From Purshia tridentata (lineage: Eukaryota > Streptophyta > Magnoliopsida > Rosales > Rosaceae): 48,254 nt of DNA. The notes under the pieces are model-generated. The model had not been told where the DNA came from. It searched no databases and saw nothing but the letters and a program-made list of their open reading frames with translations. The position numbers were made by a program, and so were the translations under genes. The DNA lies in NCBI GenBank assembly GCA_003254885.1, contig QANT01005305.1, forward strand, positions 1 to 48,254, read 5' to 3'. Below are positions 35,519 to 46,832 of the stretch, piece by piece. The first letter of the stretch is position 1; every line of letters begins with the position of its first letter.

Positions 35519-36335
35519 TTTTGTTGGTATCCCAAGAGCTCAACAGAGAAGATCGATGAAGGGTTTAATAGGGAATTAATTAGAAAACGCAACAAGAATG
35601 TGAATGATGATCGAGCGTTCAGCAATTAAGTTCAATCTCTTATTGCTTGGAATTTGAGATTGAACTTAATTATTTGTCTCTCACTTATCACCTTTTCTAA
35701 TTGTAGTTGCCGAATGTGGATTAAAGGCCGAAAATCAAATGGATCGATGAGTGGAGAAGGTAAATTGCAAGGTGTGTTGAGGACACGTGAAGAAAGTTCC
35801 ATTGCTTTTGGGAGCATACAGAAATTTGCTCTTCTAATTTTAGGCTTAGAAACTCAATGGCAGATTGTTTGACTCTGTCTTTAACAAATGGGATCCAGAT
35901 AATTTTTAGCTTGTTTCATATATATGATTGCTATATTTAGGACATATGTTATTAACCCAGAAATTACATTCGTCTAAAAGATGATTCATTCTCTTTGTGT
36001 GCTCTTAACAATGTTGGGTAATCTTTCTCCTCTTAAATAATCGGACAAATAAAGAAAGAATCTGGAGGATATATATGCTTGTTAAGTTGTTTTTTCTCTG
36101 GTTTTTTTTGTTTGATTTTTAATTTTAATTATATATGACTAATTTTGATTTAGTGATATTTTTTGTTATTTTTTTAGAAGAGAATTCAAGTTGGAATCTC
36201 TCCACCTTCATATAAAAAAAAAAAATTATATCGTATGGATATTATAAACCGAATGGTGCATAAAAGAAATCAATCGATAATACTTTTTTGGTGTGTATGG
36301 AATCATATTCATTAATTCACAACCGTTATTTGTTG

Positions 36336-36383
36336 ATACATGATAAAAATTTTCACACTATACATGATAAAAATTTTCAATAC
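36336..36383. repeat. 24-bp unit, two tandem copies
   Basis: ATACATGATAAAAATTTTCA is repeated at 36336 and 36360, each followed by a four-base variable end. A small local duplication. Confidence 0.85.
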
Positions 36384-37089
36384 GAAGGTCCGTATACAAA
36401 AAGAAACTATACTACATCTTTTGGTCTGATCGGTAAGGCAAATTTGATGGAGCAGTCATTGTTCAACTAATAATTTGTTAAGTTCATATATATATAATGT
36501 GCTCTTTTTTTTTTTTGGTTTGGTGAGAGTATATAATGTGTTTCAGTTTCTTACTTTATTATTATTTTCGGTTAAGTGGAGGCCTGAACAGACCCAAAAC
36601 AAAAAACAAATAGCTAGAAACAAATCAGTTTATAAATAAATTAGATCTAGAGTTGGATCAAATTTAAATAATAAAACATACCAACTATCTATTTTAGTGA
36701 TATTTCTCTTTCTATGGTTAGAAAATGTCCAAAATTCAACTCTCCTTCTCCCAAATCAATAAATAAATAAAACATTATCATATCATTTGATAAACAAATT
36801 TTAGTGTACTGTTACAAATAATCATTTAAAACTACCCTCCATTAGCATGACACATACATCATGCATTTTTTCAAAACACATCATCCTAGTCGTATTGGGG
36901 GCATCAGATTTGGCTGGCAACTTATCCCATCAATATCATCATAACAAAATTTTCCTTTTTGCACTATATATCTTGCTAAGTGTCATTCGTTCATATATAA
37001 ACTTTTTTTAACCTCCTTTTATCTCCATACATGCCATCTATATATTCTTCATACTCTCAAGGCTTGCAAAAAATTGCAGTGAAGGGTCC

Positions 37090-37560
37090 TCACAAATTGT
37101 TTAATTGAAATTTCTTGGAACCTCTAAGTGGGAGTCAAACTCTTTATTAATAATATGATATTAATATAAAGGAATCTAGACATCCATCCCAAAACCAATT
37201 GGCAATAGGAGGAGTAGCCCTCACATCTTCAATGTGGGATATCTCTCAACATAATACGAAAAAAGATGATATTTCTTTACCTGAATATGTAAAAGATTCG
37301 TCCTGGTGTATCTCATTAATTGGTTTCATATGTCACCAGTCAAGTGCTTACGCATCGTCAATGGGCTGCCCACAATATCAACAAACCACCCAGACTCCGA
37401 TCTTTTCTCTTTTTTTGCGGGTGCATGGTGGGGTATTTTGGAATTTTTGGGGTGTTTAAGAAATTGTAAAATTTGAAGAGTTATATAAGGCGTGTAGTGA
37501 GAAAGAAACAAGTGTGCATATAGCAGCACTCTGAAACAATTCAATCGGAGCCTATTTCAA
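37090..37560. repeat. Possible degenerate LTR-type repeat
   Basis: The segment around CCAAAACCAATTGGCAAT followed by GGAGTAGCCC and, later, AATGTGGGATATCTCTCAAC has the look of a dispersed plant LTR sequence I have seen in many genomes. Boundaries and target duplication are not visible, and the coordinates are approximate. Confidence 0.3.
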
Positions 37561-38233
37561 ACCTAGAGATATTTATATTATATATAAACACTTGTGCAAA
37601 TTATAAATTACATGTATTATTATCTGTAAAAATCTAAGTGATCGTAACACTATTTGATAACTCGACCCATGAGCTTGAGGCAACTCGATCAAGAAAAACT
37701 TTTGTCAAATACTCATATCATGTCATCATGATAATGTGATGTGATAAATAGATATGAGACCATATATACTAACTGTAGGTGAGATCAATTTGTAGCACAT
37801 GCTTGAAAATTTTGTAAAACTTGTGTTGGTTTAATTTGCATATAACGAATCACAAATTAAGAAACTCAAGGGACTATCATGTGTACCATTTCGATTTGAT
37901 AGAAAAATGACCTATATAAATAACTAGAATGCACTTTTAAATTCATGTTAGTGTTGGTTGATTAGTGTAAGTTGTATTAAAGCAAAGTAATGACCGTGGT
38001 GTTAATTCTTCTACGAAAGGCACCAACAACACTGTTTCTAAAGATAGAAAAACTAAACTTCTCTGTACGTATGACCATTGATACGTACTCAAAGTTAAAT
38101 CTGAATATGTTTTGGCAACATGTACATTCGATAATAAAATAAAAAACTAGTGAAAATTTAGGAAAAAAATTAAAAACTAATAATTGAACAAATTAAAATT
38201 AATGGATTAATAACTCAATTAAGATTTGATCGA

Positions 38234-40207
38234 TTAACAGTTAAAACATGATAAGATCTTCTTGGGTGTATACCCAGCCTCACGGAATTTCTCAGCCTCC
38301 TCCTCTACCTTAACGCATTCTTCCTTTTTAGCGGCTTCGACCATCGCCCTCTTCTCTTCCGCTGCTTTATGAATTTCTGCTATTTTGTTTTGCATCTTCT
38401 CTAAGAACTCTGCCTTCTTCCTTTCTAGTTTTTGCTGCCAAACCAAAAATAAGACATATTTATTTTCATAAATTAGCAAAGATAATGGCCCTTCCCACCT
38501 CAATCTTCCAAAAACCTAAATTCCAAAATTTTTAATTCCAACTAATGTCACTTATTTGTAACAATTAAAATAATTTAAATGTCATCTGGCCTACTACATT
38601 ATTTGACGGTTAAAATTTTAAAAAATTTATAGCAATAACCAGTTATTAGTGGATCGATTACACCTTATTTTCTTTTGTCGGAATAAGTTTTGAGTTTAAA
38701 TCTCATATATTGAAATATGACTGACTAACAGAAAAAAAGTTTAAAAGAGTTGATGTCTCAGTATTATTATAAAAAATAAAAACTCTTTTTCATATTAAAA
38801 GTAGTGTAGCTATATTAATTACCTCATACTTTTTTTGTCGCGCCTCAATAGATGCTTGCTCGCTGAGCTCCCATGCTCCGATGTTAGATAACTTTTTATT
38901 TGCCCTATTCAACATTTTCGTTAGATAACAATTCAACATAAAAAAAATTAGGGTATATATGAATTTGTTTTTTGAACTTTTAAAATTGCTTTCAGATTAA
39001 TAAAAATGTTTTTGGTTGCATTTGGAAAAAATAAATAAAATATTTTTAGATTATAAAACCATTTTTAAGTAATTTTTTGAGAAGCACTTTCAAATACTTT
39101 TGCATGAAGCATTTAGAATTTGTATAAAAATTTGTATATGCTTCTAAGTATAAGTGCGCTTCCAACAAAAATACTACTGAATATAAAAGCTTTCTAAAAA
39201 ACAATGCCAAACGGGATTTTAAACTTTTTATATTTAGCTAATATTAATCCACTAAGTTTTGCTCATTTCTGAGACGAAATGAGAAACTACAGAAGGTAAT
39301 TGATCTATGTGTAGCAAAAGCAGAAATGGTTTTGATATATTCTATGATCTCTCGCTATGAAGCTTTGGAGAAATGGTCACGCTGCAGAATTAGCATACAG
39401 AGCCTTACTTGTTCTCCACTTTTGTTTTCTCGCTTTGTTCCCATGCTTTGACTAAACCCAATGTCTTAGTTGACAAAACTATTGTGCAAGCACAAGATAT
39501 ATATTAGTATTTGTGCCTTGCGATGATAAACTCTGTTAAATAATCAAGTAGTGCATAATCTGAATAAAAATACTTCATAGTGCCCACCAATTACCTTTTT
39601 TTATTAGACCTGCATCCGCTGCACAACAACAAAAAAACCCATAATATATTAGAAGTTAGAAATTGTTTTTTTTTTTCTATTTAAAAAAACCCATAATTAG
39701 AAGTTAGAAATTGTTTTCATGATGCATGCATATGCCAGAAATTTAACATGTAAACTAACATGTAAACTAAGTGCTGGTTTGGTAACATTTTTGTTTCTTA
39801 GTTTGGTAACATTTTTGTCTTTTCTTTTACTCAAATATAAAGAGGAAAAAGATGAGAGAGATGAAAATATAATTCAAACTGAAAACTAAGCTCCTTTTTT
39901 TGAGTGCCAGATGAAATTGGAAGGGCGAATGATATTTTTATATCATAAGGACACTATGGCTTTTATAGTAGAAATGAGATTTGCTAATATAAATGCATCT
40001 ACGAATAATTGATGAACTTAGTATAAAAAAATGTGATTCAAATAGTTTTATTTGAAACAAATACATTAAGAGAGATAGAGAGAGAGGTAGGTTTTTACTT
40101 TCAACCATTGGAGGAGCATCCTTCACTTCAGCAACCTGATTTTCAGGTGGTGTTGGTGTTGTGGGTACATGACAAGGGGAATTAACCATGGGATTAGTAC
40201 TCAACAT
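38234..40207 (-). CDS. Small remorin (group 1-like), membrane microdomain protein
   Basis: Five exons join in frame to 161 residues: 40207-40099, 39618-39595, 39478-39409, 38904-38823, 38434-38234. The N-terminal ~45 residues are short and Pro-rich (PTTPTPPENQ). The rest is the remorin C-terminal domain: LVKAWEQSEKTKVENK, KLSNIGAWELSEQAS, a long coiled coil (QKLERKKAEFLEKMQNKIAE, KAAEEKRAMVEAAKKEE) and the membrane anchor ending TPKKILSCFNC, whose cysteines are the usual acylation sites. Remorins sit on the cytosolic leaflet of the plasma membrane and act in nanodomains, plasmodesmata and plant-virus or symbiont interactions. An in-frame ATG exists at 40237, but the ATG at 40207 starts the Pro-rich segment directly. 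Introns contain local duplications such as AACATGTAAACT twice near 39745. Confidence 0.9.
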
Positions 40208-41190
40208 TATATATATTGCCACCAAATTATAATTCAATGCACCTAATGTGTTTGTCAGTCAGCACCTTAATTTGATTAATTTAGATCACAAGAACAACGA
40301 AGAAGATCGATATAGAAAACTTGAAGGCCTAAGAAATTAACTTCTTAAAACCCTTCAATGTTATTAAATATTATCTTTGTTAATTTCTTCGTTCTTCCTG
40401 TGATCTAGGGGATCGAGGAAGGTGAGAAGAAAATAAATAGGAAAAAAATAAACTATGCTGATGAAAAAAAGTTTAGAATCTTTTATTTTGGGTTAAGTGA
40501 CCCGAAAATTAATATAAACCATCAATTACGAGTGGATGCAGAAAGTTTCAAAAGCCTCAGCCATTGCGTTTTCAAGATTTTCGGATTATACATGTCTAAG
40601 AAATAATTTTGGATTATGGGTAGTTGTAATTAGGTGGCATTCTTCTTAAATCTCTTTCACTACAACTTTGGTTTTGTTGTTTTTAGTGAGAGAGAGTCCA
40701 ATAAACCTGTAAATTTCAAAGGAAATGGATTCTTTGTTTATCTTGACATTACTGGAGGACTTTTAATTTGAGCTGTACATAAGATAGGCAAGTTTTAATT
40801 AATTGATTAAATAGTGTTGGAATTACGATAACATTGAAAAGTTGTCAGACTCTAATTAAGGAATTCATTACAAATATGATAATTTCAACATTTACAAACT
40901 CCGATATAACAGGTTTTTTTTTATCCGAAAGAAAATTATTGGCCAATAATCTACCATGTTAAGAGGTTAATCTCCTAAAATCCCGAGAAAAATATTCAAA
41001 AATGAGTGGAAATGTTGTACTTGTTTCATCCCATGTATTACGAATCCAAGTTTACGAATTCATGATTTTGACCCCGGTACTCTCACTCAAAAAATGTTAT
41101 TCATTTTTTCTTAATATTGATCACACACTTTGAATAATAAGATTAAAATAACAAAATTTACTCATCCTCTTATATATTGAATGGGAGATT
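40208..41190. other. Intergenic upstream of remorin
   Basis: Promoter side of the minus-strand remorin gene followed by AT-rich DNA. No gene recognised. Confidence 0.45.
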
Positions 41191-41526
41191 GTGGTGGCAG
41201 TTGCCCTTTCTTATGTCGGCGTCTCTCCTGATTTACTTCAAGTAGAGATTTTGATAATCCATGGTTGCAATTCACTTTGGGCGTTGGGTTTAGCTATATT
41301 ACTTATTAATCTAATATATGCTCAGGTAATTGTTCATTTGTTTCAGAGGTATGATGTTCATCTTAATTTAGAAGAAGCGAAATCAGTTTGGTCATTCTTT
41401 TTTAATTCTAGTAATTGTTTTAAATTTATTCCTCATAAATTATTAATTATGACTGCTCATTCTTTAGCTCAATATCCTTTTAGTTGTTCTTATGATGTTA
41501 ATTGGACGGGGGAGGTTCTACTCTGA
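41191..41526 (+). pseudogene. Probable fragment of a plant RNase H-like domain (retroelement-derived)
   Basis: A 111-codon open frame without a usable ATG at its left end (it opens with GTG GTG). Its end reads FIPHKLLIMTAHSLAQYPFS and then DVNWTGEVLL before the stop, which resembles the tail of the RNase H-like domains left by non-LTR retroelements in plants (typically ...AHxLAxxA... xVWxEEVP). The acidic residues expected for catalysis are not evident, and no reverse transcriptase is found nearby. I take it as a decayed fragment; similarity is by eye. Confidence 0.4.
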
Positions 41527-42706
41527 ATTCATATATTCTCAACTTTTGACTAATTAATCATGTACCTTCTTGATTAACTTAATAATGTCCATTTAAAAAA
41601 TATATACATATATATTCTCATGCCACTGATTATGAAAATTGAACAATATTGATGAGGGATGAATGTAGGCTTATTATTATAATTATATGTGATTAATTAC
41701 CAACCATGTCAGATCACTTAATTAGCTCCACAATTAGGGTACTCACACATTATAATTTTTGAAAAGATTATTGTGCCTGGTTCTTTATATGGTTCTCAAT
41801 TAACCCAGCCATAATTCAAATAGTTGGGTACAAGGGGTAGAGCTACATCTAATACTGAAGCGGCCCTAACCCCAAACCCACGGGTACTAGCTCCTACAAA
41901 TGAAGTAAGGTTGGTTGAATAAATAGTTGCAATATATAGGAATATATCTCTACACTATCGGTTAAAATTCAGCTTTATTGTATATATATTGAATAAATTA
42001 ACTAGACCATATCTTAACAAACCTACATGTATCAGAGGCAACAGTCCAAACCCACAATAAATAACTCAATATGAAACTAGACCAAATCTCAATCCAACAT
42101 TTTTCAAATTAAGACTTCAAACCCAATCAATCAAAATTGGGCATTATTGCATGGCTTTCAGTGCTTAAATTACTAACATACAAACCATATCCCAACAAAA
42201 CCCACATGCATGTATTTATATATTAGCTATAATCGCTAGCAAGCTAGCTAGAGGCAATATATATATGGTCTAAACCAAAATTAATTAATTCAATGAAACT
42301 AAACCATATCTCGAACTGAGGCTTCAAAGTCCAAACATATAAAAACCAATACCAAGGTGAATAAAATACAACAACAATGAAATTATAAATCTATTTGAAT
42401 TATTGCATGCCATGCCACTATACACAAATTTGTCGCTAAGGATCTTTGTTACATTTGTTACTGTGGACGCCATTGCATGCATGTTTAGGATGACGTCCCA
42501 CAAAGCTTGACCATCTAATTAGTTTCATCATTATAATAAGCTTTGAAAAAATTGAAGGTACCTAATTTTTTAATGGAAGTCATCATGTAATAAATTAATA
42601 GTTCACTAATTAATACTTGTTAATTAGATTCAATAAGCCGGCTAATTAAGCGGCAGGCCTGGCCCTGCCGGCCCCTCCACTCCCTCATACATGCACCACA
42701 CAATCC
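41527..42706. repeat. Intergenic, with an old ~150-bp tandem duplication
   Basis: About 41999-42130 and 42178-42330 share ordered pieces: ACCATATC, CAACAAA or TAACAAA with CCACATG or CTACATG, AGAGGCAA, ATGAAACTA, ACCATATCTC or ACCAAATCTC, and CTTCAAA. Divergence is high. Toward 42652-42672 a GC-rich palindrome CGGCAGG/CCTGCCG stands out in the AT-rich background, close to the NF-YC promoter. Confidence 0.5.
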
Positions 42707-42712
42707 TATAAG
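42707..42712 (+). promoter_or_regulatory. TATA box of the NF-YC-like gene
   Basis: CCTATAAGTACAC, about 90 bases before the ATG at 42798, is a plausible TATA element. A GC-rich segment with GGCCC-type TCP-like sites lies just upstream (42640-42680). Confidence 0.5.
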
Positions 42713-42797
42713 TACACAACCCATCCATACCCCATAATTAACATCATTCGATCATTCAATTGATGTGTTCAGAGTTGGAACTTTTGGTTTGAACAAA

Positions 42798-43181
42798 ATG
42801 AGACAAGCAGGGAAGTATTCAGGACTAATGATGTGTGGGGGTGTGTCGGGGAGGAGTGGGCCCCACTCGCTGCCATTGGCGAGGATCAAGAAGATCATGA
42901 AGAAGTCAGGGGAGGAGGTGAAGATGGTATCTGGGGAGGCTCCGATTGTATTTTCGAAGGCGTGTGAGCTGTTCATTGAGGAGCTGACTCAGAGGTCATG
43001 GAGGACCACCCTGCAAGGGAAGAGGAGGACTCTGCACAAAGAGGACGTGGCCTCGGCTGTGGTGGCCACTGAAATCTTTGATTTTCTTGTCACTTTGGTT
43101 TCGGAGTCTTGTCTTCATCATGGTCCTCATTCTCCTCAAGACACCATCATCACACCTGTGGACACATTGGGATCATCGTAG
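42798..43181 (+). CDS. NF-YC-like histone-fold protein
   Basis: Single-exon gene, 127 residues, starting MRQAGKYSG. Residues ~25-102 form a histone fold of NF-YC/DPB3 type: LPLARIKKIMK, MVSGEAPIVFSKACELFIEE, LTQRSW, KRRTLHKEDVASAV, TEIFDFL. NF-YC pairs with NF-YB through such a fold and with NF-YA to bind CCAAT boxes. Compared with canonical NF-YC (MKADEDV..., RSWxHxEENKRRTLQKND) this protein has KKSGEEV, RSWRTTLQGKRRTLHKED, and a short His-containing tail, so it belongs to a divergent group. Which partner it uses is unknown. The in-frame sequence upstream (from 42765) has no ATG, so 42798 is the start. Codon usage is clearly more GC-rich than the surroundings, as expected for coding DNA. Confidence 0.9.
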   Translation: MRQAGKYSGLMMCGGVSGRSGPHSLPLARIKKIMKKSGEEVKMVSGEAPIVFSKACELFIEELTQRSWRTTLQGKRRTLHKEDVASAVVATEIFDFLVTLVSESCLHHGPHSPQDTIITPVDTLGSS

Positions 43182-44558
43182 TTGCTCGAGAGAGAGAAAT
43201 GGGTATATACGTCTATAATAGACAATTTATTCAGCTACTCTTTTTTTCCATAAGATCCTTAGAATGTGTATATATATGTAAGTGTTTATGATCTTTAAAA
43301 ACATATGCTAAAACTAATGGCATTTTGTTAACTCAAAATTGAGTTGACAATTTCGTCATATATATTATTTTATGTGGTTTTGAATTGGGGATAGACCTTA
43401 CGAAATCATTTTTTTTTTCAGTCAACTCTGGCCAGGAGTTGAATATTTAGGTAAGATATGTTATTATTTTCATTTTCAAACGAATTATTATTATTATTTT
43501 ATTTGGAAAAAAGAGAATTGAACTTGAGTTTATTGTTCGTAATTTTACGACCATTTCAATTAGACTATCCAACAATTGCTTCAAATGAATTAATTCAAAT
43601 TGACAAAAAAAAAGAAAAAAAAAGGGTCAGATATATCTTGGCTGAGGTCGATCTGAATGATCCATATAGCTGTTTGCATGTTACTGTTAATTGTTCAACA
43701 TTTATTATTTAATTAACTTGATTGACAACACACAACACCACGTACACATGACTTTTCCTTCCATATATTATATATACCGTTTTGATATATTAAGGAGTCT
43801 TAGATGCATGGGTACGGTCTTAGCTGGGGATCAACTACCTACACTGGCCAGCATCAAAGCTATCCGCAATGTGAAATTTTTTATGAATGATCAAAACACT
43901 ATGTGAATTGCTGATGCAATATTATTGATTTATTGAACATGTGTACAATTTTTAAAGATATTTTTTTGGGTTTAGGGTTTTAGATATAGAAACTACTAAT
44001 TAATAATTATCCCAATACTATTTCTAATTTTTGCTTCTTAACTTACATGGCATATGCGTCAATTTATTAGACATGGTTTATTTATTTATCGTTTTTAGTT
44101 TTAGATTTTTTCTTATGGAGTCTAATGTCATGTAAATCAAGACTAGCTGGGAAGAAGTTTTAGGACAAATAGTATTTATTAGATATTAATTATTATACAC
44201 ATATTATAGTTTAAATAAATTAAAAATCCCACATCAGTATATTATGTGGTCTTTTTTCTAAAAAATAAAAAGTATATTATGTGGTCTTAAAGTCACATAT
44301 AAAAATTTCTCACGCACTGCCGCGTTGTTCATCGGATCAGGAGATTATAACGGCTGCTCGTTTAACTCATTTTGTGAGTGTGGCTCACTTTGGCTGTTTT
44401 TATTTTTTATATTTTGGCCCAACAACATTTCTTTTATTTAGAATGTAGAATCGTGGTTGAAATTTGGATTTAAACCCTTTAATTAAAACATAAATTTTAA
44501 ATCCTGAACGAAGAATTTTAGCAGTCCTTTCAAAAAAAAAATTGGAGGTGTATCATTG

Positions 44559-44738
44559 TGAAAAATTATTGGCTGTAACTGATATACTGTTACGTATTGT
44601 AAAAAATTCAATATAGTATTGTTGGACGTCATATTTATATTTGTGGGATATAATATTAGTAACGTCCACTTATATAATAACACATGAATTTTAATTATAT
44701 CATATGACATTGTATTGGTTATATAGAATAATTTCTCA
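44559..44738. repeat. MITE-like element, copy 1
   Basis: Left arm TGAAAAATTATTGGCTGTAA...GTTA is an imperfect reverse complement of the right arm, which ends AATAATTTCTCA. The interior is AT-rich without coding potential. The right arm (ATTATATCATATGACATTG) matches that of the element at 45334-45467. Confidence 0.55.
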
Positions 44739-45333
44739 TTGTCTTAAACTCTTAGATGTATTTTATATGAAAATTTGGCTGCCGCTAGAGCAGATTTAGG
44801 CCCATTTGCAGACTCGCCGTATTAAGAATAACCTGAAAGTATCCTATTTTTGAACTCTTGATGAATTTTTAGAAATAGTCTTTAATTGTCTAAAATTTTG
44901 CTAGTTTTATGATTTTTATCACAAATTTTAAATTTTTTTTTTTAAACAAGGCATAACGTACGACGTTTGCTCCTTTTTCTGGTCAACATAACGTACGTTT
45001 GCTACTTCAATACGAACCCAAAGCCTTGTCCTCTCTAATTGATATATGCCGGAAAAAAAAAAAAAGTCTAAATTTGAAGCTCTTCCTAATACATTTGAGA
45101 AAATTGTGTAGTGGTGAAATTTATTCATGTGTTATTAAATGATTAAATGATGAGTTTATACTTTTAAGATATAGTACTAGCTAACGTATGTCCATATTAT
45201 AACACGTCAATTGATATTGCAAGACAATATTATGCTTATATATAATAATTTTCCACATTTGAGGCAAATAGCATATTCTCACATCCGCCCTACATAGATA
45301 TCTCATTTTTATGTAAAAGTAATATACTCAAAA

Positions 45334-45467
45334 TGAGAAAAATTATTTTGTATAATTGTAACACCGCCACATAATATGAGTAGATAAATATACACGTATT
45401 ATAATAGAAGTGGCTTAATTATATCATATGACGGTGTTATGTATGATTATATGGAATGATTTTTCCA
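45334..45467. repeat. MITE-like element, copy 2
   Basis: About 134 bp. Left arm TGAGAAAAATTATTTTGTAT...GTAACACCGCC; right arm CGGTGTTATG...GGAATGATTTTTCCA, imperfect reverse complements over ~40 bases. Shares the right-hand TAATTATATCATATGAC with copy 1, so both belong to one family. Confidence 0.6.
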
Positions 45468-46084
45468 ATTGAGTTATATAGCATACCAAATATAGAAAAA
45501 AACTGTCATTTTGCTTTCCAAACTGTTGCACTAGTATAAATTTATACAAGTGCGTGACTACTATTTTTCCCTCAATAGGAACTATTTGTGATATGAGAAT
45601 TTAACTTTGTGTAAACAGAGTTTTGGATGGGAATGAAATTATATCAATTGGCAAAATTGAAATGGTAAGTATCTTAGTTTTCCAACTTGAAAGTCTACAG
45701 AGCAAATTATAAAAATACAATAATATGAGGAGGAAACAATCACATAGTTTTCTCCCAATTAAACATAAAATAGAAATCTCACAGTCATATGAAGTCTCAA
45801 TTTTATACAAAACAAACAAAGCCTGAAAGATATATTCCAAGTTTGTAAAAGAGAGATCTGAGGAAATTTCCAAAATCCGTCATATATTAATAATAATGGA
45901 GAACACAAGAGATGCATGCAGACTGCATATATGTCAAATACATGCATAGAAGTAGTCTCAAGTGTACTACCAGTTTCTAGCTAGAGCTGGCTAGGTAATA
46001 AATTAAGACGTATTACACATTAAAACACTATATAATCTATATATACGTACATCAATAGAGTAACCTAATTAATAATGTATATAT

Positions 46085-46309
46085 TTAGGCTGAGAAACTG
46101 CAGCTAAAAACAATACCATCCGCGAGTCCGGTACTGGTAGTGACCATAAAATCCGAATCCAGCCGCATTGCTTTTTTCTCTTTCCCAATCCTTGTCCCAG
46201 ATTCGGACACCATGTTTGAGCTGCTTTTCCCTTTCCCATTCCCAGCTTTTGCATTCAATCTTTCCATCCTCCGCCTCACGACATACTCTTCTGGAATAAA
46301 CACGTCCAT
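46085..46309 (-). CDS. Small plant protein of unknown function, 74 residues
   Basis: Single-exon reading frame starting MDVFIPEEYVVRRRMER and ending in VFSCSFSA before TAA. It is rich in Lys, Ser and Gly, with no membrane segment or signal peptide. The N-terminal block (acidic, then RRR) and the FSCSFSA-type tail look like the conserved ends of a small plant family that I cannot name. The ATG at 46309 was preferred because a TATA box lies ~60 bases upstream. The frame is open farther upstream but without ATG, so a longer protein would need another exon. Overlapping frames in this stretch are shadows. Confidence 0.6.
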   Translation of the reverse strand: MDVFIPEEYVVRRRMERLNAKAGNGKGKSSSNMVSESGTRIGKEKKAMRLDSDFMVTTSTGLADGIVFSCSFSA

Positions 46310-46369
46310 AACTAAATTTGGTGCCAAAGAGTAGGATGATTTGCTGAACCCAAATGTGGGATGGCAAGC

Positions 46370-46379
46370 ATATATATAG
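46370..46379 (-). promoter_or_regulatory. TATA box of the small 74-residue gene
   Basis: On the minus strand reads CTATATATATG, about 60 bases before the ATG at 46309. This spacing fits a short 5' leader. Confidence 0.5.
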
Positions 46380-46832
46380 AGCCAGAGAAGAAAGTGAGGG
46401 ATACCATATTAATTACCATGGGCGTTGGACCCAATGTTTTTAACTTCAAACAACCAAACAGTGCCTTGGAATGAAGTAAGCAAGGGACACTTGGTTTTTG
46501 GGGAGGTTTTGGCTCCATGTTCTTCTTTGGTGTAACGGTTGTCATAGAGCATGTGTAAAGGCAACACCTTTCCTTCACAAAATCTGATTTTAAACTGACA
46601 CTTGTATTTTCTGGGATTCTGGTTCTTTGTCACCTATATTTTATTAGCCTCTTATATAGTTATATTTACTATTTTATTTACTTGCTCCCAGTTTTTCTTT
46701 TTAAAGGAGTGCCAATATTTCATACAAATTTTTTTAGGAATGTTTTAAAATAGTCAAAATTTGTGAATTTAAAGAAATTTAACCCAACTTTTAGAATTTT
46801 AGAGGTTTAACCATTGACTAGTGTTCGGTAGG
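46380..46832. other. Upstream flank of the small gene, nothing else seen
   Basis: Open frames on the minus strand (46312-46633) overlap the promoter of the small gene and resemble no known protein. Beyond them the DNA is AT-rich and featureless. Confidence 0.4.

Larger units (their letters stand above)
35519..38233. other. Long intergenic stretch between LIM and remorin genes
   Basis: AT-rich, beginning with the LIM promoter. It contains a 24-bp tandem duplication and a possible LTR-like segment (next entries). Open frames at 35654-35872 and 36288-36470 have no recognisable relatives. Confidence 0.5.
43182..46084. other. Intergenic between NF-YC-like gene and small ORF
   Basis: AT-rich. It contains two related MITE-like elements (next entries) and a pair of 18-bp direct repeats (AGTATATTATGTGGTCTT) at 44236-44253 and 44271-44288. 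No further gene or RNA is recognised; open frames at 43458-43906 have no relatives I know. Confidence 0.5.

Noticed and set aside
37199..37459. 86-codon open frame near the LTR-like segment
   Set aside because: Sits in a probable repeat and resembles no protein.
43691..43906. 71-codon frame ending in FFMNDQNTM
   Set aside because: No recognisable relatives and no promoter or codon-bias support.
44300..44360. GC-richer island considered as tRNA or other RNA gene
   Set aside because: No cloverleaf and no box A/box B consensus could be built.
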